In this document: piece by piece, positions 8,395 through 18,197 of the stretch
Position numbering within the stretch: the first letter of the stretch is position 1
Layout: each line of letters starts with the position of its first letter
NCBI RefSeq assembly: GCF_023375815.1
Contig: NZ_CP067412.1
Span: 1,240,001 to 1,304,000 of the forward strand
Length of the DNA: 64,000 nucleotides
Direction: 5' to 3'
Origin: Pseudomonas sp. HS6
GTDB lineage: Bacteria > Pseudomonadota > Gammaproteobacteria > Pseudomonadales > Pseudomonadaceae
Program-made: the position numbers and the translations under genes
The notes under the pieces: model-generated
The model's input: only the letters and a program-made list of their open reading frames with translations
Databases searched by the model: none
Told to the model about the DNA's origin: nothing

Positions 8395-9725
8395 TCGGCC
8401 GACTCTTGCCGCGCGACACCCTCAGTCGCCGGATTGCCCTGACTATCGTTGCGGCCATGCTCGCCTCGCTGGCTTTCAATGCCCTGTTCGTGCAGGTTGC
8501 AGGCATCTGGGCCCGCCCGCCCATCGAGCGCACCGGATTGCTGGAACGAATCGCGGCGAGTACCCGCGTGATCGAAGCAGCGCCCGCCCAATTGCGCCCG
8601 CAACTGGCAAGTGCGGCCAGCAGTTCGACGCTTGAAGTGTCGTGGAATGCGCAGCGCAGCCAGTTCAATCTGCCCGGGGACGGCGAACCGGTCGAGACCG
8701 GCAAGGTTCCTGCGTTGCGGCAATTGCTCGGCGATGAGCGGGAAATCGAAGTATTCAACCCCTACAACTGGCCGCCAGGCAGTGCGCAGGCGCACTACGT
8801 CGCCCTCGTACCGCTGGCCGATGGCAGCTGGCTGACCTTCACGCCACCGGAACGAAGCTGGGGACTTAGTCTGGATGCGCGAATCGCAGTGATCATCGCT
8901 TTGGGACTGATTGCCACGCTGCTGGTCGCGTGGATCGCCACCCGCCAACTGGCCAATCCGTTGCAGCGTTTTGCCGGCGCCGCCAGGCGTTTCGGCGGTG
9001 ATTTGAACGCCCCACCCATCGCTATCGAAGGCCCCCACGAGATCCGCCAGGCCATCATCGCTTTCAACACCATGCAGGCGCAGATCCAGCATTTCATTGG
9101 CGAACGCACGCACATGCTCGCCTCCATTTCCCATGACTTGCGCGCGCCGCTGACCCGGATGCGCCTGCGCAGCGAGTTCATGGAAGACCTCGACCATCAG
9201 CAGAAACTCATTCGCGACATCGAAGAAATGCAATCGATGATCAACGCCGCCCTGGCGTTTTTCCGTGAAGGCACACAGCTTGAGCAATCCACTACGTTCG
9301 ATCTATCGGAGTTGCTGCAAACCATCCTCGACGATTACCGCGACCAGAACCTACTCATCGACTTCAGCGGCCCGGCCCACCTGGTCTATGACGGCCGGCC
9401 GCTGAGCCTCAAGCGAGTGATCGTCAACCTGCTGGAAAACGCCGTGAAATACGGCGAGCGCCCGCGCATCGCACTGAGCCGCAACGCTCGCTCGATCTGC
9501 ATCGACGTCTGCGACGAAGGGCCTGGCATCCCCGAGGAGTCACTGCAACGGGTGTTCGATCCGTTCTTTCGCCTTGAGACCTCGCGCAACCGTGAAACCG
9601 GCGGCGTCGGGCTCGGCCTCTCGGCAGCCCGGGCAATCGTTCGCGAACAGGGCGGAGAACTGACGTTGAGCAATCGCAAAGGCTTGGGGCTGGTGGCGAG
9701 GGTCGTGTTGCCCGTGGTCGATTGA
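8391..9725 (+). CDS. Two-component sensor histidine kinase (EnvZ/RstB type)
   Basis: 444 residues. Two membrane segments (about 15-40 and 163-185) bracket a ~120-residue periplasmic sensor region. A HAMP linker follows (about 183-235), then the HisKA domain with phosphorylated His248 in SISHDLRAPLTRMR. The HATPase domain has its N box (VNLLENAVKYGE), G1 box (DEGPGIP) and G2 box (GVGLGLSAARAIV). It partners the response regulator encoded just upstream. The organisation is that of EnvZ-class kinases; the ligand sensed is unknown. Confidence 0.9.
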   Translation: MIGRLLPRDTLSRRIALTIVAAMLASLAFNALFVQVAGIWARPPIERTGLLERIAASTRVIEAAPAQLRPQLASAASSSTLEVSWNAQRSQFNLPGDGEPVETGKVPALRQLLGDEREIEVFNPYNWPPGSAQAHYVALVPLADGSWLTFTPPERSWGLSLDARIAVIIALGLIATLLVAWIATRQLANPLQRFAGAARRFGGDLNAPPIAIEGPHEIRQAIIAFNTMQAQIQHFIGERTHMLASISHDLRAPLTRMRLRSEFMEDLDHQQKLIRDIEEMQSMINAALAFFREGTQLEQSTTFDLSELLQTILDDYRDQNLLIDFSGPAHLVYDGRPLSLKRVIVNLLENAVKYGERPRIALSRNARSICIDVCDEGPGIPEESLQRVFDPFFRLETSRNRETGGVGLGLSAARAIVREQGGELTLSNRKGLGLVARVVLPVVD

Positions 9726-9745
9726 GACTGCTGACGGCCCAGAAT

Positions 9746-12700
9746 CTACAGCTCGACGGAAGTCGTTCGCCGCGCCAGACTCGCACGATTGATTGTCAGT
9801 TCACCACCTACGTCCGGGCCGCGATAGACCATCGATGTTTCATGATGAACATAGTCGCCATAGCGCTGTGCGCTCAACCAGTTGAACGAGCCGACACAAA
9901 GCAGCTCCTCGTCAGCCATCACGATCTTGCTGTGTACCTTGTTCACTACCCGCACCTGAACATCCTGGGTTTGCAGCGCGCTGATCGCCTCTTTGAATTG
10001 CGCAATCTTGTTCGGGTCGCCTGGATGCGTGGCTTTTCTGATTTCGGTATTGAATCGCAGGTCGGTGTAAACCACGACCTGAACGCCACGCCCCACAGCG
10101 CTGCCCATCAAATCCAGCGCTCCGCTTTCCTGCATCCAGCGCAACCTTACCCATGGCGTCACAATCTGCACCTGCTGGCGGGCCGTTTCCAGTGTCTGCA
10201 TCAGAAACCGGTCGTGCTCATCCACTTCATGCAGGTGGCTCAAACCTGTCCGCATGGTCTGAAGATCTTCACGGGGCTGGTATATGAACGTGAGCTCATT
10301 CGCTGGATCCGCCAACAGAAACCGGGCCAGGCGACCACGCGGTTTTCCGATCGGCACCTGGCTGAACAGGTCCATGTCGCCAAAGACCAGAAAGCTGTCT
10401 TTGGCACGGGAAACCGCAACGTTGAGCATGCTGTCCCTTCGGTCGATAAACTCGCCATCGGCATGTTTTGAATAAACTGCCGAGAAAATGACTACTGCAC
10501 GCTCTGCGCCTTGAAACGAGTGCACCGTGCCTACAGTCAGTTCGCCCTCGCCTTTACCGGTTTTGATGCCTAGCGCGGCGCAAGCCTGAATGATCGCCTG
10601 GGTCTGTGCTCCGAAAGGTGTGATCACACCGAGTATTTCCCACAACGGTTTGTTGTAGCGGGTTGTCAGTTCAACAGCGTTGGCCTGAATCCATTTCGCG
10701 ATCGTCTGCGCCTCCAGCAGGTTGCGACGACTGCCACCCTGATGCTGCTGACACAAACCGTCAATATGCAGATAACCCAGCGCCGGCAAGCCACCGTGCG
10801 GTTTTGGTCCTCGTCGTGGTTGCAGCTTGCCCTTGTAACAAAGGGCGTTGCAGTACTCGATGATCGAGTCGTAGCAGCGTCGGTGTTCGTAGAGGTAGAT
10901 GCCCCGGTCAAGTTCTCGATCATAGTGATAGCGGCTGGTCGACTGGGCGATAGCCATGACACTGCCATTGGCCGCACTGCGACCACCGTCGCAGAAGTCT
11001 GAATAGTCGTCATCGACTTGATCTCGGGCAAGCAAGCCGGCACTTAGCAGGTTGCCGATATCGACGGCTGCCGGAATCGACCAGATAGGTTCAATCTGCC
11101 GGGTGTCGCCAATCACCAGGGCTCGCTTGGCCAGCGCAAATGAGGGTGCAGCGACTTCAGGCAGTACCTGCCCGGCTTCATCTACGATCAACAGATCAAT
11201 GAAATTGAGTGCGTAATCGTCAACGAACCCATTGCCATCATGTCGCGAGCAATGCATTTCTCTGGGTAGCCTGTAGAAAGTGGCCACGACACAGGGCGTG
11301 AGCTTCATCCATCGGCGCCAGTTTTTCTCGAGCGTCTTGCGCCCTTTTTTTGCGCGGTTTTTCAGAATGTCCGGCAATGTTTGCGTCACTTCCAACAGCC
11401 ACCGACCCTCCCAATAGTGGGTCGTCAGCAAAAAGATTTCGAAGCGTAGCGAGGTGTCCGCCCAATTATCGCAATCGTCCAGAGTCACTTCGCCAGCAGG
11501 TTTGTCATTCGGCACCCGCAGAACACTGATTACGGATTGCCAGTTCATAACCTCGCGTTGCTCGCTCGCCAACAAGAGCTGCATCTCATGCAACCGCGCC
11601 ACGATCGCAGCGTTGGCCTGGTTGGCTTCAGCCACAGCGCTCGCCAGGCGTGTTTCGATTTCGCTGACAGTGCGCACACTGTCCACTTCGATGCCGGCAT
11701 CCTCGAGCTGTAATTTCGCCAGTCGCAGACGTTTGCTGGCGATCGGCCCGAACCAGCCAAACAGCGTGTAGATCAGCGGTTCATGAGCCAGGTACCGTCT
11801 GAACGTTTTCAGCCAGGCTTGTGCAGTTGCGGTCTGTTGAGCCTGCTCCAGTTGCTGTGCCTGTGTCCGATCGACAGCCGCCTGGGGATCATCACCGAGC
11901 TGTTCCCGCACTGCCAAACGAACACCGACCAGTCTGGCCCATGCTTGCTCGACGTCGATGAGATGTTGCTGGCGTATCCGGATCTCATCCTGAAGCCGAT
12001 CAACGATGCGTTGCAGGTCTGGCTCCTGCTCGTCTGCAAAGGCAATCGCAGCCTTGGCCATGTAGGTTTGCCGGGCCTTTTGCAGATAATCCTGCGACTC
12101 AAGTTCGGTATAGAAGCCTTTGGTCTGGTAGGTGCGGGCCATTTCTGCTTCGGCCGAAACCTTGGGAAAATAGGCGCCGAAGCTTTTGATGTCTGGAAGC
12201 CAACGCCCTGCCAAGGGACCACTGCCGTGGGCAAAGTCTTTGCCGAATGCATTGATGATGTTCGTCACAGCCTGGTTGTTGGTGGAGCTTGCGACGATGA
12301 CTGGCGGCTCACCACCTTCCATGGCTGCCTTGGCCCAGAGCGAAGCGACGACTGACAGAAGCAGTGTGGTTTTACCCGTCCCCGGCGGTCCGTTGATTGC
12401 CAATACATCACCTTGCTCGGCAACCAGCAGATGCGCCAGGCCATCGCGTTGAGCAGGCGCCAAGGCATATTGGTCACCTGCGTGCCCCAGTCGCCCGGCA
12501 AATTGACCATTGGAGGGAAGACAGGCCTGGTCCTGACTTGGCTCGCGCTGAGCGAAACGTTCAAACAACGCAGACGCAGGTTTGCTGTCACGCAGATGAT
12601 CGTAAAGCGCGACGATATGACGGCTGAAACCGTCTGCTTTGGTTTCCTTGAACAAGTAGCCGAAACTGGCCTGATCAAAGCCATCTTCCGCCCCATCCCA

Positions 12701-13249
12701 ACCATTACATATCTGATCCAGCATTCTTGCGCAAAACTGCAGATAGGTATTCCAACGTTCGAGATACTGCGCTGCGGCGAGTTCCTCCCCTTGCGCAGGT
12801 GGATCGATATGCGGGACTTTCTCTCGGGACAGGAAACTGTCCAGGTCCGCCTGTGCCCCGATAGCAAAATTGTCGCGATCCAGCGGCTCGAGAATGTCGC
12901 GAGGAATCAGCGTGTTCGCTGTGGGATAAATACGACCATCACGGGTGACGAGCACGCGACAAACCACCGGGGTCACGAACACCGGCAGACCGTTGCGGGC
13001 CTTGCGATGCTCCAGCCTCGACTTGTAAACGAAGGGACGCAAAGTCACTTCCACACATGACAGCCTCGCGGGCTCGTCAGCAAACAGCAGACTGGTCTGC
13101 TCTGCCGGCACACAGCCTGCAAGTAAGGTTTCAAAGGCCACGACTGTCAGTTTGTCGGCTTGAAGCGCAGAGAGAGTGCCATTGCCGTTTTCGGCATCTG
13201 CGAGGGAGTTACGCCAGTAGTTGGCGAGTCTGAGGGAGTAGTCGTTCAT
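9746..13249 (-). CDS. SF1 (Upf1/DNA2-like) helicase with C-terminal PLD-type nuclease domain
   Basis: 1167 residues. The first ~260 residues match nothing I recognise. A superfamily 1 helicase core follows: a Q-motif-like YALAPAQRDGL, Walker A GPPGTGKT (287-294), Walker B IVDEAGQVLPE (about 690), GDTRQIEPIW (motif III), VGTVHSFQGAERAVV (about 910) and LNVAVSRAKDSFLVFGDM (motif VI). Between motifs Ia and II lies a ~200-residue glutamine- and alanine-rich helical insertion, probably coiled coil. The last ~130 residues form a phospholipase-D-like domain with one HxK(x)4D motif, VHSKIVMADEELLCVGSFNW (about 1105), so a dimer is likely needed for catalysis. It is monocistronic. The function is inferred to be nucleic-acid unwinding plus cleavage; phage defence or repair are both plausible. 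Confidence 0.85.
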   Translation of the reverse strand: MNDYSLRLANYWRNSLADAENGNGTLSALQADKLTVVAFETLLAGCVPAEQTSLLFADEPARLSCVEVTLRPFVYKSRLEHRKARNGLPVFVTPVVCRVLVTRDGRIYPTANTLIPRDILEPLDRDNFAIGAQADLDSFLSREKVPHIDPPAQGEELAAAQYLERWNTYLQFCARMLDQICNGWDGAEDGFDQASFGYLFKETKADGFSRHIVALYDHLRDSKPASALFERFAQREPSQDQACLPSNGQFAGRLGHAGDQYALAPAQRDGLAHLLVAEQGDVLAINGPPGTGKTTLLLSVVASLWAKAAMEGGEPPVIVASSTNNQAVTNIINAFGKDFAHGSGPLAGRWLPDIKSFGAYFPKVSAEAEMARTYQTKGFYTELESQDYLQKARQTYMAKAAIAFADEQEPDLQRIVDRLQDEIRIRQQHLIDVEQAWARLVGVRLAVREQLGDDPQAAVDRTQAQQLEQAQQTATAQAWLKTFRRYLAHEPLIYTLFGWFGPIASKRLRLAKLQLEDAGIEVDSVRTVSEIETRLASAVAEANQANAAIVARLHEMQLLLASEQREVMNWQSVISVLRVPNDKPAGEVTLDDCDNWADTSLRFEIFLLTTHYWEGRWLLEVTQTLPDILKNRAKKGRKTLEKNWRRWMKLTPCVVATFYRLPREMHCSRHDGNGFVDDYALNFIDLLIVDEAGQVLPEVAAPSFALAKRALVIGDTRQIEPIWSIPAAVDIGNLLSAGLLARDQVDDDYSDFCDGGRSAANGSVMAIAQSTSRYHYDRELDRGIYLYEHRRCYDSIIEYCNALCYKGKLQPRRGPKPHGGLPALGYLHIDGLCQQHQGGSRRNLLEAQTIAKWIQANAVELTTRYNKPLWEILGVITPFGAQTQAIIQACAALGIKTGKGEGELTVGTVHSFQGAERAVVIFSAVYSKHADGEFIDRRDSMLNVAVSRAKDSFLVFGDMDLFSQVPIGKPRGRLARFLLADPANELTFIYQPREDLQTMRTGLSHLHEVDEHDRFLMQTLETARQQVQIVTPWVRLRWMQESGALDLMGSAVGRGVQVVVYTDLRFNTEIRKATHPGDPNKIAQFKEAISALQTQDVQVRVVNKVHSKIVMADEELLCVGSFNWLSAQRYGDYVHHETSMVYRGPDVGGELTINRASLARRTTSVEL

Positions 13250-13434
13250 CGTCCTGATTCACTGCGCACCGTCACTCACTGTGACGTCTTATGGATGGGG
13301 AATGGAGCGCGAGATTAGCGTGTTGGCGAGCGAACGCCAATCAACGCCTTTCTACAACTGAGCACATTCGCTCAATCAATTAAACCACCCCCGCCAGATC
13401 ATCCCCCCCTTACACCGTCTGGGGTCCCGGAAAC

Positions 13435-14715
13435 ATGAAGGCGATAATCATGCCGTTAGTGCTTTGCGCACTGACAGAAAACGCGCTTGCCGGTGGTTTT
13501 ATCGAAGATGCCAAGGTTGATGTGCTCAGCCGCAACTTCTATCTGAGCAACGATTACCGCTCGCCCTCTCCCGCCGGGAAAAATTACAAACAGGAATGGG
13601 CTCAAGGGTTTATCGGCACCTTCGCATCCGGTTTCACCGACGGAACGCTCGGGTTCGGCCTCGATGCCCATGCCTTTTATGGTCTGAAACTGGATGGCGG
13701 TCGGGGACATTCCGGCACCGGGCTGTTACCCGTGGACAGTGACGGTCGCAGCGAGAGCGATTACTCAAGCGCCGGCGGCGCCTTGAAACTGAAAGCTTCG
13801 CGCATCACCCTCGCCTTCGGAGAAATGACCGTCGAGACACCGGTTTTCGACACCTCGGACAAACGCCTGCAACCGGAATACGCCACCGGGTTTCTACTTA
13901 ACAGCCGTGAAATCGACAACGTGAATCTGGTGGCCGGGCATTTCACCGCGTTCAAGAATCAGGACAGCTCATCCGGCAAAGGCGATTTCCAGGGTTATGG
14001 CGCCAGTACGAAGGCCGGCGGGATCAGCTTCATCGGCGCAGACCTGTTCAGCGAAAGCCCGGTAGGCGGCGCGCTGTATGCCTCCGACCTCAGCGAAACC
14101 TGGCACCAGTACTACGCCAACCTGCATTTCAAACAATCCGGCGTATTGATCGACGCCAACGTCTACCACACCCGCGATAGCGGCCAGGCGCTGGCCGGCG
14201 AAATCGATAACACCGCGTTCAGTCTCTCGGGCAAATACGCCTTCGGCCCGCATGCAGTGATGCTCGGCTGGCAACGCATAAACGGAGATACACCGTTCGA
14301 TTTCGTCGGTGGCGACTCTATCTACCTCGCTAACTCGATCAAGTACGCCGACTTCAACGGCGCCCACGAGCGCTCCTGGCAAGCCCGTTATGACCTCGAT
14401 CTCGGAGCGCTCGGCATTCCCGGGCTCACTTTCATGACCCGCTACGTCTCCGGCAGCCACATCGACGGCACCCACGCGCCCAAGGGCGGCGCCTACAACC
14501 CGTTCGACGCGGACAGCGGCCAATACCAGCCACTGCAAGGCGACGGCGGCAAGCACTGGGAGCGCGACATCGATCTGCGCTACATCGTGCAGTCCGGGGC
14601 GGCCAAGGATCTTTCGGTGCAGCTGTCCCACGTCTCGCACCGGGCCAACAGCGCTCAGGCGGGTGATGACATTGACCGGGTCTACGTGGTGATTCAGTAC
14701 CCGTTGGGCTTCTGA
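13435..14715 (+). CDS. OprD-family outer membrane porin
   Basis: 426 residues. The short signal peptide ends in ENALA before GGFIEDAKVDVLSRN, and the mature start resembles the N-terminus of OprD-family porins (a short acidic stretch followed by RNFYLSNDYR). Strand-rich sequence follows, with typical OprD features such as GFGLDAHAFYGLKLDGG, LKASRITLAFGEM, GIPGLTFMTRYVSGSHIDG and a C-terminal VYVVIQYPLGF ending in phenylalanine. These 18-stranded barrels take up amino acids, aromatic acids or small peptides; the substrate cannot be assigned here. The gene ends ten bases before the 3' end of the convergent tRNA-Sec gene. Confidence 0.9.
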   Translation: MKAIIMPLVLCALTENALAGGFIEDAKVDVLSRNFYLSNDYRSPSPAGKNYKQEWAQGFIGTFASGFTDGTLGFGLDAHAFYGLKLDGGRGHSGTGLLPVDSDGRSESDYSSAGGALKLKASRITLAFGEMTVETPVFDTSDKRLQPEYATGFLLNSREIDNVNLVAGHFTAFKNQDSSSGKGDFQGYGASTKAGGISFIGADLFSESPVGGALYASDLSETWHQYYANLHFKQSGVLIDANVYHTRDSGQALAGEIDNTAFSLSGKYAFGPHAVMLGWQRINGDTPFDFVGGDSIYLANSIKYADFNGAHERSWQARYDLDLGALGIPGLTFMTRYVSGSHIDGTHAPKGGAYNPFDADSGQYQPLQGDGGKHWERDIDLRYIVQSGAAKDLSVQLSHVSHRANSAQAGDDIDRVYVVIQYPLGF

Positions 14716-14724
14716 AAGCAGAAA

Positions 14725-14820
14725 TGGCGGAAGGCAGCCGGAGTCGAACCTGCCCGGGAACGGATGCCGTCCCCAACCGGGTTTGAAGCCCGGCCGCGCC
14801 ACCGGGCGCGATTGCCTTCC
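14725..14820 (-). tRNA. selC: tRNA-Sec (anticodon UCA) with encoded CCA
   Basis: A 96-base gene on the minus strand. It starts GGAAGGCAAT and ends CTGCCTTCCGCCA, giving the long acceptor stem of tRNA-Sec. The anticodon loop CTTCAAA places UCA at 14784-14786. The T arm contains GGTTCGACTCC, and the long variable arm is characteristic. It lies six bases after the selB stop codon in the same orientation and so closes the fdn-fdhE-selAB unit. Confidence 0.96.
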
Positions 14821-14826
14821 TTGAAC

Positions 14827-16746
14827 TCAGTCGGCGCCGGGGTTGGCCAGCGCGTTGTCGAAGCGGATTTGCCGGCCCTCACCCAGACGCCGGGTCAGAC
14901 CGAGGCGGTCGAAGTATTCGAGGATCTGGATACTGCGTTTGCGTCCCAAGCCTAGCGCATCACGGAACGCCGTGACTTGAATCGGCGGATTTTCTTCGCC
15001 CAGGCGCAGCAACACGGCCGCCATCTGCCGCAGCGTGATGTCGGTAAAGAACAGATCCCGCACCACTTGATGCATCACCCCCAGTCGCGCCAGTTTGCGC
15101 AGCAAGAGCCGGACGGTGGCGTCGTCCTGCCCCACGGCTTTGGCCACGTCGCGTATCCATGGCGGGTCGAATCCGGCTTGTTCGAACAGTGGCTGCAAAG
15201 CCTGCCACAAGGTTTCGTCGTCGGCATTCAGGCGCACCTGATGATCCGGCAAATGCAGCCACGGGCCGCTGGCGGTGAGCGAGCCGGCGCTGCGCAGTTC
15301 TTCCAGCAGGCTGATGAAGGTCGAATGTTCGATGTTCAATCCGCTGAAACGCCGCAATCGATCACGATCAGGGCCCATCTGGTCGGGCTCCAGATCATGG
15401 AATCGCGCCAGTTGTTCCAGCAGGGTGAACTTGAGAATGCCCCAGCGCTGGGCATTGAACAGCCTTTGTCCCTGACGGGTTTCGATCAGACGGACGTTAT
15501 CTGGCAGCGACCAGCCTTCACGCGGACGATTGAACTGACACTCCAGACGCTGCGGGTCGAGGCCGCTTTCGCTGTATTCCAGCAACGTCGGCAACGCTTG
15601 TTCAAAATCACTGCTGATCGCCAGCGCCCGCAATTGCGCCAGACGCCCCGGGCTGCGTCGTTGCCGGGCCGGGGCGAACGGGTCGAGCAACTGACCGCCA
15701 CCGAGCGTGCGCTGGGCGCTGGGGTCGCGCAGGATCAATCGGTCGCCCTTCACGCCGTGCACCGGGGTGTTGGTCAGCAGTTGCGCGAGCATGCGCTCGC
15801 CCGGATTCAGTCTCGGACCTTCCAGCAACGCCACGCGGGCAATCACGTCTTGGGTGCCGAGGTGCAGGTGCACGGGCTGAAAGTGTTCGAAAGTGCGCGT
15901 CTCATCGGGCAGCAACTGGAAGTCGATATCCAGGCGTTGAGTCGGCGCGAACAGTGTTTCGGCCAGTAGCCATTGCCCGCGATGGATGTGCCCGAGCTCC
16001 AGGCGATCACCGCTGATGTTCAGGGCCACGCGTTGGCCGGCAAACGCCCGTTCTGCGGCTTGATTCTGAGCATGCAGCCCTCTCACCCGCACGGTTTTTC
16101 CCGAGGGGCCAAGGGCAAGTTTGTCGCCTACGCTCACGGACCCCGACAGCGCCGTGCCCGTCACCACAATCCCGGCACCGGCCACACTGAACGCCCGGTC
16201 GATGGCCAGACGAAAACCACCCTCGCGCCCTCGCTTCAATACTTCACTTTGCGCCTGCAGCAACGCTTGCCGCAGGGCATCGACGCCCTCTTCCGTCACA
16301 CTTGAAACCGCCAGCATCGGCGCTCCGGCAAACGGACCAGGCGCCAACAAGTGTTCGATTTGTCGGCGAACCTCCGCCACCCTGCCCGCCTCGACCCGAT
16401 CACACTTGGTGATCGCCACCAGCGCCCGGGGAATTCCCAGCAACTCGACAATCGCCAAGTGCTCGCGGGTCTGTGGCATCACGCCGTCATCCGCCGCCAC
16501 CGCCAGCAACACCAGATCGATGCCTTGGGCGCCGGCGAGCATGTTGTGGGTGAATTTCTCGTGGCCCGGCACGTCGATAAAACCGGTCAGCCCTGCCCCG
16601 GGCGCCAGTTCGGTATAGAGATAACCGAGGTCGATGGTCATGCCCCGCTCGCGTTCCTGCGGGCGGCGGTCGCCGGTTTGTCCGGTCAGGGCTTGAAGCA
16701 GCGAGGTCTTGCCGTGATCGATGTGCCCGGCGGTGCCGACGATCAT
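14827..16746 (-). CDS. selB: Selenocysteine-specific translation elongation factor SelB
   Basis: 639 residues from ATG 16746. The frame is open ten codons further, but that would lie inside selA, and [15 protein letters not shown] is the canonical SelB start. The GTPase motifs are GHIDHGKT (7-14), DVPGHEKF and ITKCD. Beta-barrel domains II-III follow, and the C-terminal third consists of winged-helix domains that bind the SECIS hairpin (for example [22 protein letters not shown] near the end). SelB delivers Sec-tRNA to UGA codons followed by a SECIS; the fdnG transcript at this locus is the evident client. ATGA overlap with selA (16743-16746) shows translational coupling. Confidence 0.95.
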   Translation of the reverse strand: MIVGTAGHIDHGKTSLLQALTGQTGDRRPQERERGMTIDLGYLYTELAPGAGLTGFIDVPGHEKFTHNMLAGAQGIDLVLLAVAADDGVMPQTREHLAIVELLGIPRALVAITKCDRVEAGRVAEVRRQIEHLLAPGPFAGAPMLAVSSVTEEGVDALRQALLQAQSEVLKRGREGGFRLAIDRAFSVAGAGIVVTGTALSGSVSVGDKLALGPSGKTVRVRGLHAQNQAAERAFAGQRVALNISGDRLELGHIHRGQWLLAETLFAPTQRLDIDFQLLPDETRTFEHFQPVHLHLGTQDVIARVALLEGPRLNPGERMLAQLLTNTPVHGVKGDRLILRDPSAQRTLGGGQLLDPFAPARQRRSPGRLAQLRALAISSDFEQALPTLLEYSESGLDPQRLECQFNRPREGWSLPDNVRLIETRQGQRLFNAQRWGILKFTLLEQLARFHDLEPDQMGPDRDRLRRFSGLNIEHSTFISLLEELRSAGSLTASGPWLHLPDHQVRLNADDETLWQALQPLFEQAGFDPPWIRDVAKAVGQDDATVRLLLRKLARLGVMHQVVRDLFFTDITLRQMAAVLLRLGEENPPIQVTAFRDALGLGRKRSIQILEYFDRLGLTRRLGEGRQIRFDNALANPGAD

Positions 16747-18149
16747 GTCTGCAACTGCCCGAGTTGCGCGAGCCACGCCGGCTCGTCGTCAAGTTGCCGC
16801 AGATCCAGCCACAACGCGTCATCGTCGAGACGACCGAGCACCGGAATCGGCAACTCGCGCAACGCGGTCTGCAGACTCAGCAGCGAGCGCCCGCGCAGGC
16901 GTTTCGAAACCTGCGGTCGCACGCACAACGCGGCACTCGGCAAACGCGCCACCGGTTGGCTGCCGCTGCCGATCATGCCCAGCGCAGTGACGGCAGTGAC
17001 TGTCCAGCCTTCACCGAGAACACCGGTCAACACTGGTTGCAGGCGTTCGGCCTGAGCCAGAATGTTATCTTGCGGGCGGGTCAGCAGGCGCAAGGTCGGC
17101 AACCGCTCGGCCAGGCGATCCGGATCGCGATAGAGCCCGAGCACCGCTTCCAGCGCAGCCAGCGTCATCTTGTCGACACGCAAGGCGCGCTTCAGCGGGT
17201 TTTTCTTGATCTTCGCGATCAAGTCCTTGCGCCCGACAATCACCCCGGCCTGCGGGCCGCCGAGCAGTTTGTCGCCACTGAAGGTGACGATATCCGCGCC
17301 ATCGAGCAGTGCCTGACGCACCGTCGGTTCCGCTGGCAAACCCCAACGGGTCAAGTCCAGCAGGCTGCCGCTGCCGAGGTCTTCGAGCAGCGGCAAGCCA
17401 TGACGGTGTGCCAGTTCGGCCAGCTCGGATGTGGGCACCCGGGCGGTAAACCCTTCGATGCTGTAATTGCTCGCATGCACACGCATGATCAAACCGCTGC
17501 GCGGGTTGATCGCCGCTTCGTAATCCCGGGCGTGGGTGCGATTGGTGGTGCCGACTTCATGCAGGCGCACACCAGCACGGGCCATGATGTCGGGAATGCG
17601 AAAGGCGCCGCCGATTTCGATCAGCTCACCGCGGGAAATGATGCCTTCCTTGCGTGCGCCGAGGCTGTTGAGGGTCAGCAGCACGGCGGCGGCATTGTTG
17701 TTGACCACGGTGACGGCTTCGGCGCCGGTCAATTCGCGGATCAGGCCTTCGATCAAGTCATCGCGATCGCCACGTTTGCCGCTGGCCAGATCGAACTCCA
17801 GATTCAACGGATAACGCGCCGCCAGTTGCACCGCTTCGATGGCGTCCTCCGGCAACAGCGCACGTCCCAGATTGGTGTGGAGTACGGTGCCGGTGAGGTT
17901 GAACACGCGCCGCACCTGGCTGCGCTGCTGTATCGACAGGCGTTCGGCAACCCTGCCGGCCAGCGCTTCGTGGCTGATTTCAACGGCGGACAACTGCCCC
18001 GCCACCACCGCCTCACGCAAATCGTCCAGCAACTGGCGCGACGCTGCCAGCAGCGCCTCACGCCCGTGACGTTCGACCAATGGCTGAAAGGCGATATGAC
18101 GCAACAGACTGTCGATGGATGGCAAACGCTGGGCAACACTGGCAGGCAT
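16743..18149 (-). CDS. selA: L-seryl-tRNA(Sec) selenium transferase SelA
   Basis: 468 residues. SelA converts seryl-tRNA-Sec to selenocysteyl-tRNA-Sec using selenophosphate and PLP. The N-terminal tRNA-binding part ([18 protein letters not shown]) is followed by a fold-type I PLP domain with [35 protein letters not shown] and the Schiff-base Lys294 in [18 protein letters not shown] ribosome binding site lies six bases before the ATG. It sits between fdhE (48 bases upstream) and selB (overlapping). No selD (selenophosphate synthetase) gene is seen in the window. Confidence 0.95.
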   Translation of the reverse strand: MPASVAQRLPSIDSLLRHIAFQPLVERHGREALLAASRQLLDDLREAVVAGQLSAVEISHEALAGRVAERLSIQQRSQVRRVFNLTGTVLHTNLGRALLPEDAIEAVQLAARYPLNLEFDLASGKRGDRDDLIEGLIRELTGAEAVTVVNNNAAAVLLTLNSLGARKEGIISRGELIEIGGAFRIPDIMARAGVRLHEVGTTNRTHARDYEAAINPRSGLIMRVHASNYSIEGFTARVPTSELAELAHRHGLPLLEDLGSGSLLDLTRWGLPAEPTVRQALLDGADIVTFSGDKLLGGPQAGVIVGRKDLIAKIKKNPLKRALRVDKMTLAALEAVLGLYRDPDRLAERLPTLRLLTRPQDNILAQAERLQPVLTGVLGEGWTVTAVTALGMIGSGSQPVARLPSAALCVRPQVSKRLRGRSLLSLQTALRELPIPVLGRLDDDALWLDLRQLDDEPAWLAQLGQLQT

Positions 18150-18197
18150 CAGGCGCTCCGGATAAAAAGCCGTTGCGCCAGAGTGTAGACGCTGGGG

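Noticed and set aside
9746..13249. Multi-gene defence island around the helicase-nuclease gene
   Set aside because: The flanking genes are an ordinary two-component system and an OprD porin; only the single gene is a candidate.
13322..13340. Short inverted repeat TTGGCG / CGCCAA upstream of the OprD gene
   Set aside because: Only six base pairs, with no T-tract or promoter context; could be chance in GC-rich DNA.
14725..14820. tRNA-Sec as attachment site of an integrated island
   Set aside because: selC is a known integration hotspot, but no integrase, direct repeat or foreign-looking block adjoins it; the neighbours are selB and a porin.
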